Assembly: GCF_009796285.1 (NCBI RefSeq)
Contig: NZ_CP047020.1
Coordinates: 2,418,001 to 2,482,000 of the forward strand
Origin: Streptomyces broussonetiae
GTDB lineage: Bacteria > Actinomycetota > Actinomycetes > Streptomycetales > Streptomycetaceae
Length of the DNA: 64,000 bases
Direction: 5' to 3'
Positions 60,220-64,000 of this stretch are shown here, piece after piece. Position 1 is the stretch's first letter; each line of letters begins with the position of its first letter. The notes below the pieces were generated by a model. The model searched no databases, was not told where the DNA came from, and saw only the letters and a program-made list of their open reading frames with translations. A program made the translations under genes and the position numbers.

Positions 60220-60261
60220 GTTACGGGCGAGTAGTGCAAGTGTGAAGTTACGCGCCAGTAA
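60220..60261. promoter_or_regulatory. two tandem TTAC-N6-GTA repeats
   Basis: GTTACGGGCGAGTAG (60220-60234) and GTTACGCGCCAGTAA (60247-60261) are alike at 12 of 15 positions and each is partly palindromic (TTAC...GTA). Starts are 27 bp apart. They lie between the divergent lipase and cupin genes. Confidence 0.6.
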
Positions 60262-60302
60262 AAACTTCCAGTGCTAGTAGAGCGCCACTGAAACCTGACG
60301 CG

Positions 60303-60635
60303 ATGTCACCAGGCGGCCCGATCGGGCCCTCGGGAGCGATCCGCGTCGGGCGCGGGGAGATCCCGGCGGGCACCGGGGCACCGGCCCGCACCGTCGACCG
60401 CGAGGAGATCTTCCATCGGTCCATGGGCGAACTGCTGATCACCCTCGACGGCCGGACCGAACGCATCGGCGCGGGCGACACGGTGATCATCGACCCCGGT
60501 GCGGCGTTGACGGTGGAGAAGCCGACCGGTCACACGGCGATCTCCCGGGGCGCCACCCCCATCGGCCCGGAGGCCGAGCCGGCCGACGGCACCCGCATCG
60601 TCCCGCCATGGGCCGACCGGCGCATGGACGCATGA
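60303..60635 (+). CDS. truncated cupin-like protein
   Basis: 110 residues. EEIFHRSMGELLITLDGRTERIGAGDTVII and the IVPPWADRR end match the second half of a small cupin family common in Streptomyces. The first half is missing or unrecognisable, and the usual pair of metal-binding histidines is reduced to one. The start ATG lacks a clear ribosome binding site. It may be a decaying gene. Confidence 0.45.
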   Translation: MSPGGPIGPSGAIRVGRGEIPAGTGAPARTVDREEIFHRSMGELLITLDGRTERIGAGDTVIIDPGAALTVEKPTGHTAISRGATPIGPEAEPADGTRIVPPWADRRMDA

Positions 60636-60645
60636 CCGGACGGAG

Positions 60646-61620
60646 TCAGGCCGCCAGCGCCCCCGGGATCACCGCCCTGGGGCCGAACTTCGCCCGCGCG
60701 CGGTCCGCGACCTCCTCGATGCGGCGGGCCTTCTCGTCCACGGGGTCGAAGGTGAGCTGGTAGGAGGCCTGGTCGGCGGGGGCCAGTCCCTCGGCGCGCA
60801 GGGCGATCGCGCGGACCCGGGCACGCTGGAGGCCGAGCGCCTCGTACATGCCGTAGGCGACCTTCGTCAGGGCCGACGAGTGCGCGGTCGGCTCCTTCAG
60901 CGTGCGGCTGCGGGTGGTCGAGGAGGAGTCGGCGTAGCGCACGGTGAGCGTGAGGGTGCGGCAGACCTTCTCCACCGCGCGCAGCCGGGCGCCCAGCTCC
61001 TCGGAGGCCGACAACAACGCCCTGCGATGCCGGTCGGGGTTCAACTCGTCGAGGCCAAAGGGGCGTTCGGCCGCCAGGGAGCGCGACACGGCATTCGGCA
61101 CCACCCGGCCACGATCGATGCCGCCGGCCCTCTCCCGCAGCTCACGGCCCGCCCTCGCGCCGATCAGCCGCTGGAGCGTGGACAGCGGCGCGGCGGCGAC
61201 CAGCCCCAGGGTGTCCAGGCCGTACTCGCCCAGGGTGCGGGCGGTCGCCGCGCCTACGCCGGGCAGCGCGGACACCGGCCGCCCGGCGAGGAACTCCGCG
61301 ATGCCGTCCGGGTCTTCGGGCACGGTGCAGGTCACCCCGGGCCGGGCGTCGCGCAGCGCCATACGGGCCAGCATCGGCCCCGGGCCGGCGCCGATCACAC
61401 AGTCGACGCCGTACCGTGCGAGGGCCCGTACCCGGATCACCGAGGCCAGTTCGACGGCGCTGCGTCCGAAGTACCGCTCGGCACCGCGCAGATCGGCCAG
61501 CACCCCGTCCGGGGGCAGCGCCTCGACCACGGGGGTGAAGTCCTCCAGCAGTCCGAGCAGTCCCGGCAGGGCCGCCTCGTACATCGGCGGCAGCTGGAAA
61601 CGTACGCAGAGGATGGTCAT
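60646..61620 (-). CDS. Y-family polymerase-like protein (ImuB/DinB-like), probably inactive
   Basis: 324 residues. The helix-hairpin-helix region (VSALPGVGAATARTLGEYGL) and the little-finger domain (PDRHRRALLSASEELGARLR) are of Y-family type. The N-terminal palm is short and lacks the DxD and SIDE catalytic acids: the region reads ILCVRFQLPP and ALPPDGVLADLRG. That is the pattern of ImuB, a non-catalytic adaptor for DnaE2. Its ATG overlaps the dnaE2 stop as ATGA. No RecA-like ImuA' gene is visible in the window. Confidence 0.85.
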   Translation of the reverse strand: MTILCVRFQLPPMYEAALPGLLGLLEDFTPVVEALPPDGVLADLRGAERYFGRSAVELASVIRVRALARYGVDCVIGAGPGPMLARMALRDARPGVTCTVPEDPDGIAEFLAGRPVSALPGVGAATARTLGEYGLDTLGLVAAAPLSTLQRLIGARAGRELRERAGGIDRGRVVPNAVSRSLAAERPFGLDELNPDRHRRALLSASEELGARLRAVEKVCRTLTLTVRYADSSSTTRSRTLKEPTAHSSALTKVAYGMYEALGLQRARVRAIALRAEGLAPADQASYQLTFDPVDEKARRIEEVADRARAKFGPRAVIPGALAA

Positions 61621-64000
61621 CCCGCACTCCCCGGACTCTGGTGCCACAACTTCCTTACGGCCGCAGGCCCTTGTGAGGCCTCCTGCCCCGCGGGCCGCAG
61701 ATCGGCCCACGGGTGCATCGCGTATCCGGTGGGCATATGGATCCGCCGCCCACCCGTGGCGTCGTCACCCGCCCCCTCGGCCACCGGCTCCGCGAGCCGC
61801 GCGGCCACCACGTCCAGACCGCCCTCGGCACGCAGTTCGGCCAGTTCGGCGAGGTTCCAGGCGGCGGAGCCCACCACACTCAGGCTGCGCGGACCACGTC
61901 TCTGCACCACTCCGCGCACCAGCAGCAGCCAGGAGTGGAAGACGGTGTGGGCGCAGGCGTCGTGCGAGTCGTCGAAGAAGGCGAGGTCGACCAGGCCCGT
62001 GCCGTCGTCCAGCGTGGAGAAGATGACCCGCTTGCCGGAGCGGATCGGCGGGGTCTGGGTGGCCGCCTTGGCGCCCGCGACCAGCACGGTCTCCCCGTGC
62101 CGTACCTCACGCAGCCGGCGCGCGGAGACCACGCCCAGTTCCTCGAGGAACTCCCGGTGGTCGTCCATCAGATTGCGCGAGGCGTCCATGGACAGCACGC
62201 CCAGCTCGGCGCTGAGCCGCTCGGCCGAGGTGAGGTCGGGCAGCCCGGCCGGAGCGGTCTCGCGTCCGCCCGTCAACGGAAGCTGGCCCCCGCCGCCGCT
62301 CCGGGCGCCCCGGTGCAGCTCGGTCAAGTGCAGTTGCAGGTCACGCCGGTTGGCGCCGAAGGAATCCAACGCACCCACCTGGGCGAGCCGTTGGGCAAGC
62401 GGCCGGCTCGGCCGGGCCCGCTCCCAGAAGTCGAGCAGCGAGGCATACGGCTGCCCGTCCTCGATCCTCTTCGCCTCGGCCTCGCTGATGCCGTGCACAT
62501 CGGACAGGGCAAGCCGCAGCCCCCACCCATCCGAATCAGACACCAGTTCGATCCGATGGGCTACCCCGGACACGTTCACGTCCAACGGCAGGATCGGCAC
62601 CCCGCGCCGCCGCGCATCGGCCAGCAGCAGCCGCTTGGGATACATCCCCGGGTCATGCGTGAGCAGCCCGGCGTAGAAGGCGGCCGGATGATGGGCCTTC
62701 AGCCAGGCCGACTGATAGGTCGGCACGGCGAAGGCGACGGCATGCGCCTTGCAGAACCCGTACGACCCGAAGGCCTCCACGATCTCCCAGGTCCGCCGGA
62801 TCGTCTCCGCCCCGTATCCCCGGGTCGCGGCCTGCTGCGCGAACCACACCCTGATCCGCCCCTGCGACTCCGGATCCGACAGCCCCCGCCGCACCCGGTC
62901 GGCCTCGCCCCGCCCGCACCCGGTCATGATGGCGACGATGTCGATGATCTGCTCATGGAAGACGACGACGCCGTACGTCCCCTTCAACGGCCCTTCCAGA
63001 TCCGGATGGGGATAGCGCACCGGCGCCCGCCCGTGCCGCGCCTCGATGAACGGCCGTACCATGTCGGCGGCGACGGGCCCGGGCCGGAACAGCGAGATGT
63101 CCACGACGAGATCATGAAAGGTGCTCGGCTGCAGCCGCCCCACCAGATCCCGCTGGCCGGGCGACTCGATCTGGAAGCACCCCAGCGTCTCGGCCGAACG
63201 AATCAACCGGTACGTCTGCGGATCCCCCGCCGGCACCGCATCCAGATCGATCCGCTCGCCGGTCGCCCGTGCCACCTCGGCGACGGCGTGCGCCATGGCC
63301 GACTGCATCCGCACCCCCAGCACATCGAGCTTGAGCAGCCCGAGGTCCTCCACGTCCTCCTTGTCGAACTGCGACATCGGCAGTCCCTCGCCGCTGGTCG
63401 GGACCACCGGCGTACGGGCAAGAAGCGAGGCGTCGGACAACAGCACCCCGCACGGATGCATGGCGACCCCGCGCGGCAGGGCGTCCAGCGCCTCGACCAA
63501 GTCCCACAGCCGCCCGAACCGCTCCTTCTCCCCTGCCAGTTGCCGCAGCTCGGGCAGTTCCTCCAGGGCGGCTCGCGCATCCCGGGCCCGAATGTGCGGA
63601 AAGGACTTGGCGACCCGGTCGATCTCGGCCGGATCCATCGACAGGGCGGCACCCGCGTCCCGGATGGCATGCCGCACCCGATAGGTCTCCGGCATGGCAA
63701 CGGTGGCAACCCGCTCCTCGCCGAACCGCCCGATGATCGCCCGGTACACCTCGATCCGCCGGGCGGACTCCACATCGATGTCGATGTCGGGCAGCACCAC
63801 ACGCTCCCTGGACAGGAAGCGCTCCATCAGCAGCCCGTGCTCGACGGGATCGGCATGCGCGATCCCCAGCAGATGGTTGACGAGAGATCCGGCCCCCGAC
63901 CCTCGGGCGGCCACCCGGATCCCCATCTTCCGTACGTCATCGACGACTTGGGAAACCGTCAGGAAATAGGAGGCGAACCCGTGATGGTCGATGATGTCCA
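61617..64000 (-). CDS. dnaE2: error-prone DNA polymerase DnaE2 (5' part outside the window)
   Basis: 794 residues are visible; the gene continues beyond 64000. It is a C-family polymerase subunit: VAARGSGAGSLVNHLLG (PHP/palm), the palm triad VVLPDIDIDVESARR, GFCKAHAVAFAVPTYQSAWLK and an OB-fold near the C-terminus. DnaE2 carries out mutagenic lesion bypass with ImuB. It is coupled to the ImuB-like gene, so the two form a mutasome operon. No LexA box can be seen because the promoter is outside. Confidence 0.95.
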   Translation of the reverse strand, partial: DIIDHHGFASYFLTVSQVVDDVRKMGIRVAARGSGAGSLVNHLLGIAHADPVEHGLLMERFLSRERVVLPDIDIDVESARRIEVYRAIIGRFGEERVATVAMPETYRVRHAIRDAGAALSMDPAEIDRVAKSFPHIRARDARAALEELPELRQLAGEKERFGRLWDLVEALDALPRGVAMHPCGVLLSDASLLARTPVVPTSGEGLPMSQFDKEDVEDLGLLKLDVLGVRMQSAMAHAVAEVARATGERIDLDAVPAGDPQTYRLIRSAETLGCFQIESPGQRDLVGRLQPSTFHDLVVDISLFRPGPVAADMVRPFIEARHGRAPVRYPHPDLEGPLKGTYGVVVFHEQIIDIVAIMTGCGRGEADRVRRGLSDPESQGRIRVWFAQQAATRGYGAETIRRTWEIVEAFGSYGFCKAHAVAFAVPTYQSAWLKAHHPAAFYAGLLTHDPGMYPKRLLLADARRRGVPILPLDVNVSGVAHRIELVSDSDGWGLRLALSDVHGISEAEAKRIEDGQPYASLLDFWERARPSRPLAQRLAQVGALDSFGANRRDLQLHLTELHRGARSGGGGQLPLTGGRETAPAGLPDLTSAERLSAELGVLSMDASRNLMDDHREFLEELGVVSARRLREVRHGETVLVAGAKAATQTPPIRSGKRVIFSTLDDGTGLVDLAFFDDSHDACAHTVFHSWLLLVRGVVQRRGPRSLSVVGSAAWNLAELAELRAEGGLDVVAARLAEPVAEGAGDDATGGRRIHMPTGYAMHPWADLRPAGQEASQGPAAVRKLWHQSPGSAG

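Overview
The window is high-GC actinobacterial chromosome, almost certainly Streptomyces. Supporting signs are G/C-rich third codon positions, GTG/TTG starts, GGAGG-type ribosome binding sites, many TetR/GntR regulators, an ECF sigma factor with an anti-sigma factor, class F sortase, DnaE2, and small proteins I recall from Streptomyces. No rRNA, tRNA, prophage, insertion sequence or CRISPR array was seen. It reads as ordinary core or near-core chromosome with a few decayed genes.

Layout. (1) 1-3.2 kb: end of an acyl-CoA dehydrogenase, then a translationally coupled SDR / acyl-CoA ligase / TetR operon on the minus strand. (2) 3.3-11.1 kb: a NamZ-like muramidase, an alpha/beta hydrolase, a penicillin-acylase-family Ntn hydrolase, a zinc-ribbon protein and an RNA ligase gene with a one-base frameshift. 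(3) 11.1-19.5 kb: SoxR, a MaoC hydratase, two TetR regulators, an acyl-CoA dehydrogenase, an ArsR-type regulator, an EamA exporter and an alcohol/aldehyde dehydrogenase pair. (4) 19.6-27.6 kb: class F sortase with a secreted partner, an MFS transporter, a CitMHS citrate transporter, a molybdopterin oxidoreductase, TetR and a lipoprotein. (5) 27.7-32.9 kb: homogentisate dioxygenase, a GntR regulator, a stand-alone type ISP specificity-domain protein, a CoA-transferase and a small conserved protein. (6) 33.0-41.1 kb: RskA/SigK-like pair, DUF4331 protein, TPR protein, NicO-type metal transporter and a Ser/Thr kinase. (7) 41.1-51.0 kb: GDSL lipase and an exopolysaccharide locus (two GT2 enzymes, a deacetylase, a 1270-residue flippase fusion and a GH39-like hydrolase). 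(8) 51.2-64 kb: AAA ATPase, DUF72, GntR, acetyltransferases, DUF402, methyltransferase, desaturase, a pseudogene, a sortase-anchored LPMO, a lipase, a cupin remnant, and an ImuB-like/DnaE2 mutasome pair running off the right edge.

The strongest non-coding signals are three pairs of matching inverted repeats at TetR-linked promoters. One pair (GCATGCTAAGC-N4-GCTYA) links the MaoC gene to the TetR at 12.2 kb. A second (AAAYTAGC-like, 19 bp) links the acyl-CoA dehydrogenase/TetR at 14.4 kb to the aldehyde/alcohol dehydrogenase operon 5 kb away. A third (ATACCGACYGGT) is shared by the SDR operon and the molybdopterin oxidoreductase. Together they suggest short local regulons for acyl-CoA and aldehyde metabolism. 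The most unusual protein is the flippase fused to a second multi-spanning membrane module inside the polysaccharide locus.
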